Source: CAZKEG01 sp964601575 (GTDB lineage: Bacteria > Desulfobacterota > Thermodesulfobacteria > Thermodesulfobacteriales > Thermodesulfatatoraceae). Taken from it: a stretch of 16,006 bases of DNA. A program made the translations under genes and the position numbers. The notes beneath the pieces are model-generated. The model was not told where the DNA came from, did no database searches, and saw nothing but the letters and a program-made list of their open reading frames with translations. Positions 1-6,584 of the stretch are shown in pieces; position 1 is the stretch's first letter; each line of letters opens with the position of its first letter. The stretch covers positions 1 to 16,006 of the forward strand of contig CAZROA010000001.1 of NCBI GenBank assembly GCA_964601575.1, in the 5' to 3' direction.

Positions 1-168
1 TATGGTTCTCGAGAGAAGGTCTATGAGGGACGAGCCATCCTGCTTCATGCCCATAAGATCATCCTCCCCCACCCTACCCAACGAAAAGAGCTGACCTTTG
101 AAGCGCCTCTGCCAGGCTATTGGCCTCAGGTTTTCCGAAAGTTTTTGGAAGATTATCCAATTTCATAG
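1..168 (+). CDS. RluA/RluD-family 23S rRNA pseudouridine synthase, C-terminal fragment
   Basis: Frame 1 is open from the first base to a TAG at 166-168 and encodes 55 residues. The stretch LLHAHKIILPHP followed by LTFEAPLP matches the C-terminal end of the RluA/RluD pseudouridine synthases, where a His-Ala-x-x-(I/L) strand, an HP turn and a final APLP segment close the catalytic domain. Members of this family isomerise specific uridines in 23S rRNA or tRNA. The catalytic Asp region and any S4 domain would lie to the left, outside the window, so the exact subfamily (RluA, RluC or RluD) cannot be decided. The next gene begins 49 bases downstream on the same strand, and no terminator hairpin is visible between them. 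Confidence 0.75.
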   Translation, partial: YGSREKVYEGRAILLHAHKIILPHPTQRKELTFEAPLPGYWPQVFRKFLEDYPIS

Positions 169-217
169 TAAAAATTTTAGGACAAAATGTAGAGTAAGCT
201 TTTGAGAGCAATAAATT

Positions 218-1777
218 ATGTCCAAGAAACTCCCTATCGGTATCCAAAGCTTTGAAAAAATAAGATCCGAACCCTTCTATTACGTGGACAAGACCCCTTT
301 CGTAAGAAAACTCCTTGATGAAGGAGGGGGTTACTATTTTCTCTCCCGACCTCGACGTTTCGGCAAGAGCCTCTTCCTCGACACCTTACGCCAGGCCTTT
401 TTAGGCAAGAAAGAGCTCTTTGAAGGCCTTTTTCTCGAAAAGAACTGGGATTGGTCTCAAAAGTATCCAGTCATATACATCAGCTTCGGCGCTGGCGTCA
501 TACACTCTTCGGAAGAGCTGGTGGAGACCTGCTTTTCCATCCTACGTCGCCACGCCGAAGGCTACAAAATCGCCCTCACCGAAAAACTCTACAACAAGCG
601 CTTTGAGGAATTGATCATCCGTCTGAGCCAGAAATTTGGTCGGAAGGTAGTGGTGCTGATCGACGAATACGACAAGCCTATCCTCGACAACATAGACCGC
701 CGGGAGGTGGCTCTTGAAATCCGCGAAGCCCTGAAAAATCTTTATTCTGTAATTAAAGACGCCGACCCCTATCTCAAATTCGTCTTTATCACTGGAGTAA
801 CGAAATTTTCCAAGGTTTCTCTCTTCAGCGGGCTAAACAACCTTAGAGACATAACCCTAGACCGGGACTACGCCACCATTTGTGGTTATACTCAGACAGA
901 GTTTGAAGAAGTCTTTGCTGACCGACTCAAAAGCATCGATCTAGAAGAGGTCAAACGTTGGTATAACGGCTACGACTTTTTAGGGGAGCCGGTCTATAAT
1001 CCTTTTGATATCCTTCTTTATTTGCAAACCAAAGAGATTCGCGCTTACTGGTTTGAGACCGGTACTCCGACCTTTCTTATCAAGCTCCTGCAGGAAGGGC
1101 GGTATTACATCCCACAACTCGAAAATTTAGAGGTCGGTGAGGAACTCATCGGGAGTTTTGACGTAGATTACATCTTCGCCGAGACTCTCCTTTTTCAAAC
1201 CGGCTATTTGACCATCAAGGACTGTAAGAGACGAGCCGGTCTCTGGCGCTATACCCTTACCTATCCAAACCTCGAGGTAAAGTACAGTCTCACCAACTAC
1301 ATTCTGAATTATTACGTCAAAGATATCCGGGCCAAAGAAAAAAATCGGGATGCAGTCTATGACGCCCTGGAGGCCAGAGATTTCGAAGGGTTAAAAAAGG
1401 CCTTTTATAGCTTCTTCGCCTCTATTCCAGCGGACTGGTATCGCAAAAATGACCTCGCTGGCTACGAAGGCTACTACGCCAGTATCTTTTACTGCTACTT
1501 CACAGCACTCGGACTCGAGGTCCGGGTGGAGGACGCCACCAATCACGGACGCCTTGATATGGCCGTGATCTTCGAAGACCGAGTCTATCTCTTCGAGTTC
1601 AAGGTAGTCGAGCTTGAACCGGAAGGAAAAGCCCTGGACCAACTAAAGGCCAAGAAATATCACGAAAAATATCTGACAAACTTCGCGGAAGTCTATCTTG
1701 TTGGAGTGGAATTCAGCAAAGACAAACGAAACATCGTGGGTTTTGAAGTGATACGAATTTCAACTAATTCAAAATAA
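218..1777 (+). CDS. AAA-ATPase-like / PD-(D/E)XK nuclease-like fusion protein (DUF1703 type)
   Basis: This 519-residue protein has the layout of the AAA-ATPase_like plus PDDEXK_9 family. The N-terminus has the family hallmark YVDKT (about 22-26) and a Walker A-like loop SRPRRFGKS (43-51). Walker B is VVVLIDEYDKP (144-154). The C-terminal third has a PD-(D/E)XK-type core: Asp447 in GRLDMAV, then Glu460 and Lys462 in FEFK, followed by a Gln475-x5-Tyr481 element. All core residues are present, so both domains look intact. The role of this family is not established; it is often multi-copy and has been linked by inference to mobile DNA or conflict systems. The start ATG has only a weak purine-rich site (GAGAG) upstream. 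No partner gene is visible: neighbours are an rRNA-modification gene and an ABC importer. Base composition does not obviously differ from its neighbours. Confidence 0.85.
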   Translation: MSKKLPIGIQSFEKIRSEPFYYVDKTPFVRKLLDEGGGYYFLSRPRRFGKSLFLDTLRQAFLGKKELFEGLFLEKNWDWSQKYPVIYISFGAGVIHSSEELVETCFSILRRHAEGYKIALTEKLYNKRFEELIIRLSQKFGRKVVVLIDEYDKPILDNIDRREVALEIREALKNLYSVIKDADPYLKFVFITGVTKFSKVSLFSGLNNLRDITLDRDYATICGYTQTEFEEVFADRLKSIDLEEVKRWYNGYDFLGEPVYNPFDILLYLQTKEIRAYWFETGTPTFLIKLLQEGRYYIPQLENLEVGEELIGSFDVDYIFAETLLFQTGYLTIKDCKRRAGLWRYTLTYPNLEVKYSLTNYILNYYVKDIRAKEKNRDAVYDALEARDFEGLKKAFYSFFASIPADWYRKNDLAGYEGYYASIFYCYFTALGLEVRVEDATNHGRLDMAVIFEDRVYLFEFKVVELEPEGKALDQLKAKKYHEKYLTNFAEVYLVGVEFSKDKRNIVGFEVIRISTNSK

Positions 1778-1784
1778 TTCAAAA
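1765..1784 (+). repeat. Tandem 10-bp direct repeat (TAATTCAAAA x2)
   Basis: Two identical copies of TAATTCAAAA lie head to tail at 1765-1774 and 1775-1784, overlapping the stop codon of the AAA-ATPase gene and ending at the hairpin before the ABC importer. The first copy also completes a short inverted repeat, GAATT (1755-1759) and AATTC (1766-1770). Spacing of about one helical turn would suit a protein-binding site. Chance in AT-rich DNA is also possible. Confidence 0.4.
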
Positions 1785-1805
1785 ATGGGATCGAATCCCG
1801 TTTTT
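1781..1805 (+). terminator. Hairpin with A/T flanks between the AAA-ATPase gene and the ABC importer; possible intrinsic terminator or RBS-proximal regulator
   Basis: GGGAT (1787-1791) and ATCCC (1795-1799) form a perfect 5-bp stem with a CGA loop. It extends through a T-G wobble into five A-T pairs (AAAAA at 1781-1785, TTTTT at 1801-1805). A GC stem followed by a T tract fits an intrinsic terminator for the upstream gene, and the A/T symmetry could make it work in both directions. The T tract ends only two bases before the ribosome binding site of the next gene, so it could instead attenuate or mask the importer mRNA. The stem is short, hence moderate confidence. Confidence 0.5.
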
Positions 1806-1807
1806 GC

Positions 1808-1815
1808 AGGAGGGG
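1808..1815 (+). promoter_or_regulatory. Ribosome binding site deciding the start of the ABC binding protein
   Basis: AGGAGGGG lies just upstream of the ATG at 1818 with short spacing (four bases after AGGAGG). It selects that ATG over an in-frame ATG at 1785, which has no such site and would add 11 residues before an otherwise standard signal peptide. Confidence 0.75.
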
Positions 1816-1817
1816 AC

Positions 1818-2840
1818 ATGAAGCACTCTCTGGCCTTGGTCCTTTTTCTCATCTTGGGCTTGGCTCTGGCCACTTGTACGCATCGAAAAGAGGACGCCCA
1901 GCAGGAAGTGGTGATCTATACCTCCACGGACCAGGTCTTTTCCGAACCAGTGCTTAAAGAATTCGAAAAACGCGCGGGGATCAAGGTGCGTATGGTCTTT
2001 GACACCGAAGAGACCAAGTCCACCGGCCTGGTCAACCGCCTCATCGCCGAAAAAGATGCGCCCAAGTGCGACGTCTTTTGGTCAAACGATCCTCTACGCG
2101 TGGAGATTCTTAAGCAAAAGGGCGTACTGGCGCCCTATCGTTCTCCACAAGCCCGGGACATCCCCTCCCGATTCAAAGATCCAGAAGGCTATTGGACGGG
2201 GTTTTCTGGAAGGATCCGGGTCATCCTAGTCAACAAAGACTTAGTGAAACCTCTGGATTACCCGCACAGTATTTACGACCTTCTCGATCCGCGCTGGAAA
2301 GGCCAATTTGCCCTGGCCAACCCCCTGTTTGGTACCACTTCTTTTCATCTGGCTTCCCTCTTTGTGGTCTGGGGAGACGCAAAGGCCCAGGCCTTTTTAG
2401 AAGGTCTAAAACAAAATGGCCTTCGTCTGGCCTCTTCCAACGGAGAAGTAGCCCGCTGGGTGGCCTTGGGCAAAGTCAAGTTTGGTTTTGTGGACAATGA
2501 CGACGCCTTTGCCATGCTGGCCGAAGGCTATCCTGTAAAGATGATCATCCCGGACCAAAAGGACCTAGGGACCCTTTTTATGCCCAACGCCGTGGCCTTG
2601 ATCAAAGGGGCGCCGCACCCTGAAACGGCCAAAAAACTCATCGACTTCCTCTTGTCTCCAGAGGCGGAGGAGATGTTGGCCAAGGCCACCTGTCGCCAGA
2701 TCCCTTTACACCCAAAAGTAGCCCCACCTGAAGGGCTACCCCGGCTCTCAGAACTCAAGCTCATGAAAGTACACTATGCCGCCGTGGCCCGTAAAATGGA
2801 AGAGATTCTCCCCTACCTGCGCCAATGGACGGCCCTATAA
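1818..2840 (+). CDS. ABC importer periplasmic binding lipoprotein, ferric-iron (COG1840) family
   Basis: This is the 340-residue solute-binding component of the importer encoded with the next two genes. A hydrophobic signal peptide (residues 4-19) ends at Cys20 in LATC, a plausible but non-canonical lipobox because Thr precedes the Cys. The mature part begins with VVIYTSTDQVFSEPVL (31-46), typical of the FbpA/FutA-like family, and continues with GFSGRIRVILVNKDL (128-142). The paired Tyr ligands that bind Fe3+ in classical FbpA proteins are not seen in the expected C-terminal strand, which reads FGFVDNDDAF (222-231). Ferric iron is therefore the default guess, but a different ligand such as an organophosphonate or another small anion is possible. 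The start at 1818 is chosen for its strong ribosome binding site and signal peptide. The 3' end overlaps the permease gene by 16 bases. Confidence 0.85.
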   Translation: MKHSLALVLFLILGLALATCTHRKEDAQQEVVIYTSTDQVFSEPVLKEFEKRAGIKVRMVFDTEETKSTGLVNRLIAEKDAPKCDVFWSNDPLRVEILKQKGVLAPYRSPQARDIPSRFKDPEGYWTGFSGRIRVILVNKDLVKPLDYPHSIYDLLDPRWKGQFALANPLFGTTSFHLASLFVVWGDAKAQAFLEGLKQNGLRLASSNGEVARWVALGKVKFGFVDNDDAFAMLAEGYPVKMIIPDQKDLGTLFMPNAVALIKGAPHPETAKKLIDFLLSPEAEEMLAKATCRQIPLHPKVAPPEGLPRLSELKLMKVHYAAVARKMEEILPYLRQWTAL

Positions 2841-4330
2841 GGCTGCTTCGTCCCTTTCTCTGGGGATATTTTTTCTTGGTCCTTGTCCTGCCGGGGGCCC
2901 TAGTCCTCTGGGTCACTTTGACCCACTTTTCTCCGCAGGTCCTAAATGACAAACTTTATTTTTCGGCCTTCATGAATAGCCTGGGTATAGCCTCCTCTAC
3001 CGCGCTCTTGGCCACTCTGGTGGGAGGAACTTGTGCCGTGCTGGTCGCTAAATTCAAGCTCCCAGGGCAAAAACTCTGGAAATTACTCCTCACCTTGCCT
3101 ATTTTCTTTGTCCCCTACCAATTTGCCCTGGCCTGGTCTGGGCTTTTGCCCCCCGGAAAACTCTCGCTACTCTTCTTCTCACCATGGGGTGTGGTCTTCG
3201 TCTTGACCGGCTCCTTTTACCCCGTGGCCTTCTGGTTCTCCTTGGTAGCCTTAGGCCACCTCCCCCCAGAGGAAGAAGAAAGTGCCCTTCTGGTCGCTCC
3301 CCCACTCAAGGTCTTCCTCAAGATTACCTTACCCCGCACCGGGCCTTACGTGCTGAGCGCAGCACTTATCATCTTTCTCCTGGCCTTCTCTGAAATTGGT
3401 GTACCTACTTATCTGGGAGTCCGAGTGCTACCAGGAGAAATCCTCACCCGCTTTGCCGCCTTCTACGACATCCCCGGGGCCCTTAATGCGGCCTTCCCCC
3501 TGGTCCTTTTGGGCCTGGGGCTCTTTGCCCTGGAAGCCCGCCTCCTAGGTCAAGGCCTCTGCTTCCAGCAACGCATGTCTGAAAGGGGACTTTGTCTCCC
3601 TCCGGGAAAATTCAAGCTCCCTTTTCTCTTCTTCTTGGGCTTTGTAGTCTTTCTCTTCCTCCTCCTCCCCTTTGGGAGCCTGATCCGCAAAGCCCTACAC
3701 CTAAATAAACACGCTCTGGCCTTGGCCTTAAGACACGGAGGCCCAAGTCTTTTACGCAGTTTAGTTTACGCCCTTTTGGGGGCCTATTTGGCTGGCCTCT
3801 GGAGCCTTATCACCATCTATCTCTTGAAACATAAGCGCAGGCCCTTTTCTTTGGTTACACTGCTTAATTTCTTTCTTCCCCCGGTGGTCTTGGCCGTAGG
3901 GCTCATCTATCTTTGGAAAAATGTCTCTTTGGTCTATGGATCGGCCATGCTATTAGTTCTAGGGCTCCTGGCTCGGTTTACCTTTTTCCCGTACCAAATC
4001 CTTGCTTCAGCATACGCATATCTGGACCCTGCCGCAGAAGAAGCGGCTCTACTTTGCGGTGCAGACCCCCTCAAAATCCTCCGCAAGATCCTCTACCCTC
4101 AATTACGCAGGTGGTTTTACCTGGGGACCATGCTCTTTTTCGTCTTTTCCATGAACGAACTAGGCTTAAGCACCATGCTCTATCCACCCGGAGGAGAACC
4201 CCTGGTGGTCAAGCTCTACACCCTTTCGGTAAACAACCCTGTAGGGGTTTCGGCCTCGTTGGCCCTGATGAATTCTTTGGGCACCCTGGCCCTGGCTACA
4301 CTTCTCTACGGAAAACAAAGGGGCGACTAA
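2825..4330 (+). CDS. ABC importer inner-membrane permease, fused double-domain (FbpB type)
   Basis: This 501-residue, very hydrophobic protein has about 12 predicted membrane spans in two homologous halves, as in FbpB/SfuB-type iron permeases. Each half has an EAA-type cytoplasmic loop that docks on the ATPase. The first is EEEESALLVAPPLKVFLKI (around 149-167), with Ala where the conserved Gly normally sits. The second is AEEAALLCGADPLKILRKI (around 403-421), with the Gly present. One polypeptide thus supplies both halves of the channel. The ATG lies inside the end of the binding-protein gene with no clear ribosome binding site, so translational coupling is likely. The stop codon overlaps the ATPase start (TAATG). 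Confidence 0.85.
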   Translation: MDGPIRLLRPFLWGYFFLVLVLPGALVLWVTLTHFSPQVLNDKLYFSAFMNSLGIASSTALLATLVGGTCAVLVAKFKLPGQKLWKLLLTLPIFFVPYQFALAWSGLLPPGKLSLLFFSPWGVVFVLTGSFYPVAFWFSLVALGHLPPEEEESALLVAPPLKVFLKITLPRTGPYVLSAALIIFLLAFSEIGVPTYLGVRVLPGEILTRFAAFYDIPGALNAAFPLVLLGLGLFALEARLLGQGLCFQQRMSERGLCLPPGKFKLPFLFFLGFVVFLFLLLPFGSLIRKALHLNKHALALALRHGGPSLLRSLVYALLGAYLAGLWSLITIYLLKHKRRPFSLVTLLNFFLPPVVLAVGLIYLWKNVSLVYGSAMLLVLGLLARFTFFPYQILASAYAYLDPAAEEAALLCGADPLKILRKILYPQLRRWFYLGTMLFFVFSMNELGLSTMLYPPGGEPLVVKLYTLSVNNPVGVSASLALMNSLGTLALATLLYGKQRGD

Positions 4331-5037
4331 TGAAGGAGTGGGGGATCAAGGTCTCGGGCATAAAAAAGGCCTTTGGACAGGAACAAGTCTTGGAAGGCGT
4401 AGATCTGACGGTCTCACCCGGTGAGATCTTGGCCATCATCGGGGTCTCAGGCACGGGCAAGACCACTCTCTTGCGCTTGATCGCTGGCCTGGATGCCCCT
4501 CACGCAGGAGAGATTTATCTATTTGGGAAATTGGCCACCAAGGGGCCCGAAATACTTATTCCTCCTCACCAGAGACAAGTGGGTTTTATCTTCCAAAACC
4601 TGGGACTTTGGGAACACATGAGCGTAGAAGAACATCTCCGCTTTGTTACCTCAGCCCAAGAAGAGATCGAAAAGTGGCTTACCTTCTTTGGCCTTTCGGC
4701 TTACCGCAACAAAAGGCCCTACCACCTCTCTGGAGGCCAAAGGCAACGCCTGGCCATTGCCCGGGCCTTGGCCCAGGGGACTGAAATATTGCTCCTTGAC
4801 GAACCCTTTAGCAATCTGGATGTCCCTCGCAAGAAACAATTGCGCCAGGAGCTCCTCCGCCTCAAACGCGAACGCAACTTAACCCTGATTTACGTAACCC
4901 ACGACAACCTAGACGTACATCTACTCTCCGACCGCGTGGCCGTACTCCACCAGGGACGCATCATCCAAACCGGCCCTTACGAAGAACTAGTCAAGAACCC
5001 CCTCCACCCCATCGTAAGGGAACTGCTGGAAATATAA
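4330..5037 (+). CDS. ABC importer ATPase, short FbpC-like
   Basis: This 235-residue protein carries the complete ABC ATPase motif set: Walker A GVSGTGKTT (38-46), Q-loop Gln89 in FIFQN, signature LSGGQRQR (133-140), Walker B ILLLDEP (153-159) with catalytic Glu158, D-loop SNLD (161-164) and switch His191 in YVTHD. It would energise the permease encoded just upstream. It ends soon after the nucleotide-binding domain and lacks the roughly 100-residue C-terminal regulatory domain of classical FbpC/MalK-like ATPases (about 350 residues). The frame stays open upstream to 3913, but the start at 4330 is preferred: the ATG overlaps the permease stop as TAATG, a purine-rich AAAGGGG precedes it, and the fold begins there. 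No strong hairpin terminator follows, only an AT-rich stretch. Confidence 0.88.
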   Translation: MKEWGIKVSGIKKAFGQEQVLEGVDLTVSPGEILAIIGVSGTGKTTLLRLIAGLDAPHAGEIYLFGKLATKGPEILIPPHQRQVGFIFQNLGLWEHMSVEEHLRFVTSAQEEIEKWLTFFGLSAYRNKRPYHLSGGQRQRLAIARALAQGTEILLLDEPFSNLDVPRKKQLRQELLRLKRERNLTLIYVTHDNLDVHLLSDRVAVLHQGRIIQTGPYEELVKNPLHPIVRELLEI

Positions 5038-5082
5038 AATTTTTAAAAACAATGAAACACCTAAAGTTAGAAAGAAAAACGT

Positions 5083-5559
5083 CTATGAGGCCTCAGGTCT
5101 TTCGAGAAGTTTGAAGACCGTTTCTACGGCTTCTTGAGGGCTCTCTACATAATGAACCCCTTCTATATTGGGCCAGGTACGCAGGCCGACCACTGGTTTC
5201 CACATCTTGAGGGCTAAGGCGATCTCCGAAAGGGTCCCATAACCACCGGCGATGGCAATTACTCCGTCGGCCGAACGCACCAAAACCACATTTCGGGCAT
5301 GCCCCATGTCAGTGACCACTGGGATCTGGATGTAAGGATTCGCATCTTCGGCCCTGTTCCCCGGAAGGATCCCCACAGTCATTCCACCGGCCTCTAGGGC
5401 TCCCTTGGCCGCGGCCTCCATCACGCCTCCAAGACCACCGGAATAGACCACGGCCTTATCCGCCAACAGCTTCCCAACCTCATAGGCCAACTGATAGATC
5501 TCTTCTTCACAGATTCCGGCCCCGATGATGGCGATACGACGTCTATGCCTTAAATCCAT
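5083..5559 (-). CDS. TIGR00725 / LOG-like Rossmann-fold protein
   Basis: The product is a 158-residue Rossmann-fold protein. It opens with RIAIIGAG and has SGGLGGVMEAAAKGALEAGG in its first half, the signature of the TIGR00725/LOG/DprA-like superfamily. The later loop AGGYGTLSEIALAL corresponds to the PGGxGTxxE motif of LOG phosphoribohydrolases but has Ala instead of Pro, as is usual in the TIGR00725 branch. Nucleotide or nucleotide-cofactor binding is likely; relatives include molybdenum-cofactor carrier proteins. The true substrate is unknown. A GTG start at 5565 is possible, adding two residues, but the ATG at 5559 is better placed behind GGTGGG. The gene overlaps the end of pcm and probably shares its operon. 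Confidence 0.8.
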   Translation of the reverse strand: MDLRHRRRIAIIGAGICEEEIYQLAYEVGKLLADKAVVYSGGLGGVMEAAAKGALEAGGMTVGILPGNRAEDANPYIQIPVVTDMGHARNVVLVRSADGVIAIAGGYGTLSEIALALKMWKPVVGLRTWPNIEGVHYVESPQEAVETVFKLLERPEAS

Positions 5560-6196
5560 ACTCACCCACCAACTTTACAAAACGGACTGCCCCAAGATTT
5601 TCTTTAAGGAACTTACCGCCTTTTTTGGTCACCTTGATCAAAAATTGAGACCATTCATCCCCCACGGGCATAACCAAGCGCCCGCCTTCGGCCAGTTGCT
5701 CAAGAAGGGGTTCTGGGATCTTTGGCCCAGCAGCAGTAACGATGATGGCGTCAAAGGGGGCTACCTCCGGCCAACCCTTAGTGCCATCTCCCACCTTAAT
5801 GATCACGTTTCGATAGCCGAGTCTTTCAAGGATCCTCTTCGCCCGTTCGGCAAGGGAAGGATAACGCTCGATGGAATAGACCCATTTGGCCAACTCAGCC
5901 AAAATAGCGGCTTGATACCCAGAGCCTGTCCCCACCTCTAAGACCTTCTCCGGGCCCTTCAATTCTAAGGCCTCGGTCATCAGAGCGACGATATAGGGTT
6001 GGGAAATAGTCTGCCCTTCGCCGATGGGCAAAGGGTAGTCACCATAGGCTTGGTCTTTAAGGGCCTCTTCGACAAAGAGATGTCGCGGGACTTTCAACAT
6101 AGCGGCTAGCACTCGCGGATCTTTGATCCCCCGAGAGGCAATTTGCGTGCGAACCATACGTTCGCGGGCCTTCTGATAGATATCAGGTTCTTTCAT
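5543..6196 (-). CDS. pcm: Protein-L-isoaspartate O-methyltransferase
   Basis: This 217-residue enzyme uses S-adenosylmethionine to methylate L-isoaspartyl residues in aged proteins, starting their repair to aspartate. SAM motif I is VLEVGTGSGYQAAILAEL (85-102). The family segments RMVRTQIASRGI (13-24), VPRHLFVEEALKDQAYGD (36-53) and GEGQTISQPYIVALM (59-73) are all present, as is the C-terminal VRFVKLVGEYG. Length is normal for bacterial Pcm. The ATG lies nine bases after the stop of the upstream lipoprotein gene with GAGGT before it, and its 3' end overlaps the next gene, so it sits mid-operon. Protein repair of this kind would suit growth at high temperature, though Pcm is also widespread in mesophiles. 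Confidence 0.93.
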   Translation of the reverse strand: MKEPDIYQKARERMVRTQIASRGIKDPRVLAAMLKVPRHLFVEEALKDQAYGDYPLPIGEGQTISQPYIVALMTEALELKGPEKVLEVGTGSGYQAAILAELAKWVYSIERYPSLAERAKRILERLGYRNVIIKVGDGTKGWPEVAPFDAIIVTAAGPKIPEPLLEQLAEGGRLVMPVGDEWSQFLIKVTKKGGKFLKENLGAVRFVKLVGEYGFKA

Positions 6197-6205
6197 GCTC
6201 AGACC

Positions 6206-6538
6206 TCATCTCTTCTTCACATAATACACACAATCTATAGCCCGGTCTCCTCGGAAGGTAATGCGCAGGATCTCTATCTCTTCCTCCGCAAGTCTGCTCA
6301 ACAAAGGGAACTTTTTAAGAGTGCTTTCCCTAACCTGATAATAATACCAATCTTCGGTGCCATCGGGGTGGCGAATGACTCGATCCGGCGGGCCTAGGAA
6401 TTTATAGATCTCATCCCGGGTAGAGAGACCCTTGTGGACCAGGCAGGCCTCAGAGGCCAAATAGCGCGTTGGCGAGCCTGAGCAAGAAATCAAGCTCAGA
6501 ACCAGGAAGACGATAGATAATACCAGAGACTTTTTCAT
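6206..6538 (-). CDS. Small lipoprotein with BamE/SmpA-like domain
   Basis: A 110-residue lipoprotein precursor. The signal peptide (MKKSLVLSIVFLVLSLISC) ends at lipobox LISC with Cys19, followed by Ser at +2, which favours outer-membrane sorting by the E. coli rule. The mature part has the pattern of the SmpA/OmlA/BamE fold: a helix start GLSTRDEIYKFLGPPDRV, then GTEDWYYYQVRES, then EILRITFRGDRAIDCVYY. BamE is an accessory lipoprotein of the outer-membrane beta-barrel assembly machine and is of similar length (about 113 residues in E. coli). A bamD gene lies about 0.6 kb away, which supports an envelope role, but this fold is shared by other lipoproteins, so no symbol is assigned. It heads an apparent operon with pcm. 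No ribosome binding site is visible before the ATG. Confidence 0.7.
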   Translation of the reverse strand: MKKSLVLSIVFLVLSLISCSGSPTRYLASEACLVHKGLSTRDEIYKFLGPPDRVIRHPDGTEDWYYYQVRESTLKKFPLLSRLAEEEIEILRITFRGDRAIDCVYYVKKR

Positions 6539-6546
6539 GGAAGTGC

Positions 6547-6554
6547 ATTATAAA
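6547..6554. promoter_or_regulatory. Overlapping divergent -10-like elements between the lipoprotein and zinc-ribbon genes
   Basis: Read leftward, 6552-6547 is a perfect TATAAT, only nine bases before the lipoprotein ATG at 6538. Read rightward, 6549-6554 is TATAAA, about 30 bases before the zinc-ribbon ATG. Neither has a recognisable -35 hexamer at 16-18 bases. The 46-base divergent gap must hold both promoters unless they start inside the opposite gene. Confidence 0.35.
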
Positions 6555-6574
6555 AATTTAAGTCAGGTATGGCT

Positions 6575-6580
6575 AGGAGG
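6575..6580 (+). promoter_or_regulatory. Ribosome binding site deciding the start of the zinc-ribbon gene
   Basis: AGGAGG lies four bases before the ATG at 6585. This selects 6585 over the in-frame ATG at 6537, which would overlap the divergent lipoprotein start and put 16 unrelated residues ahead of the zinc ribbon. Confidence 0.75.
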
Positions 6581-6584
6581 AAAA

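Noticed and set aside
1784..1802. tRNA T-arm-like sequence (GGGATCGAATCCC)
   Set aside because: It resembles the end of a tRNA and could suggest an integration site, but the T-loop starts with A, no acceptor complement or CCA follows, and no tRNA body precedes it. A simple hairpin explains it.
3913..4329. Upstream extension of the ATPase reading frame
   Set aside because: It overlaps the permease gene out of frame and encodes no ABC sequence; the ABC fold begins at 4330 with a TAATG junction.
5083..5100. TGAGGCCTCA palindrome followed by a T-rich run as a terminator
   Set aside because: The palindrome is too tight to form a useful stem with a loop, leaving only the T-rich tract.
5525..5941. 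138-residue open frame on the + strand
   Set aside because: It lies opposite pcm, has no ribosome binding site or recognisable domain, and pcm is intact with all motifs.
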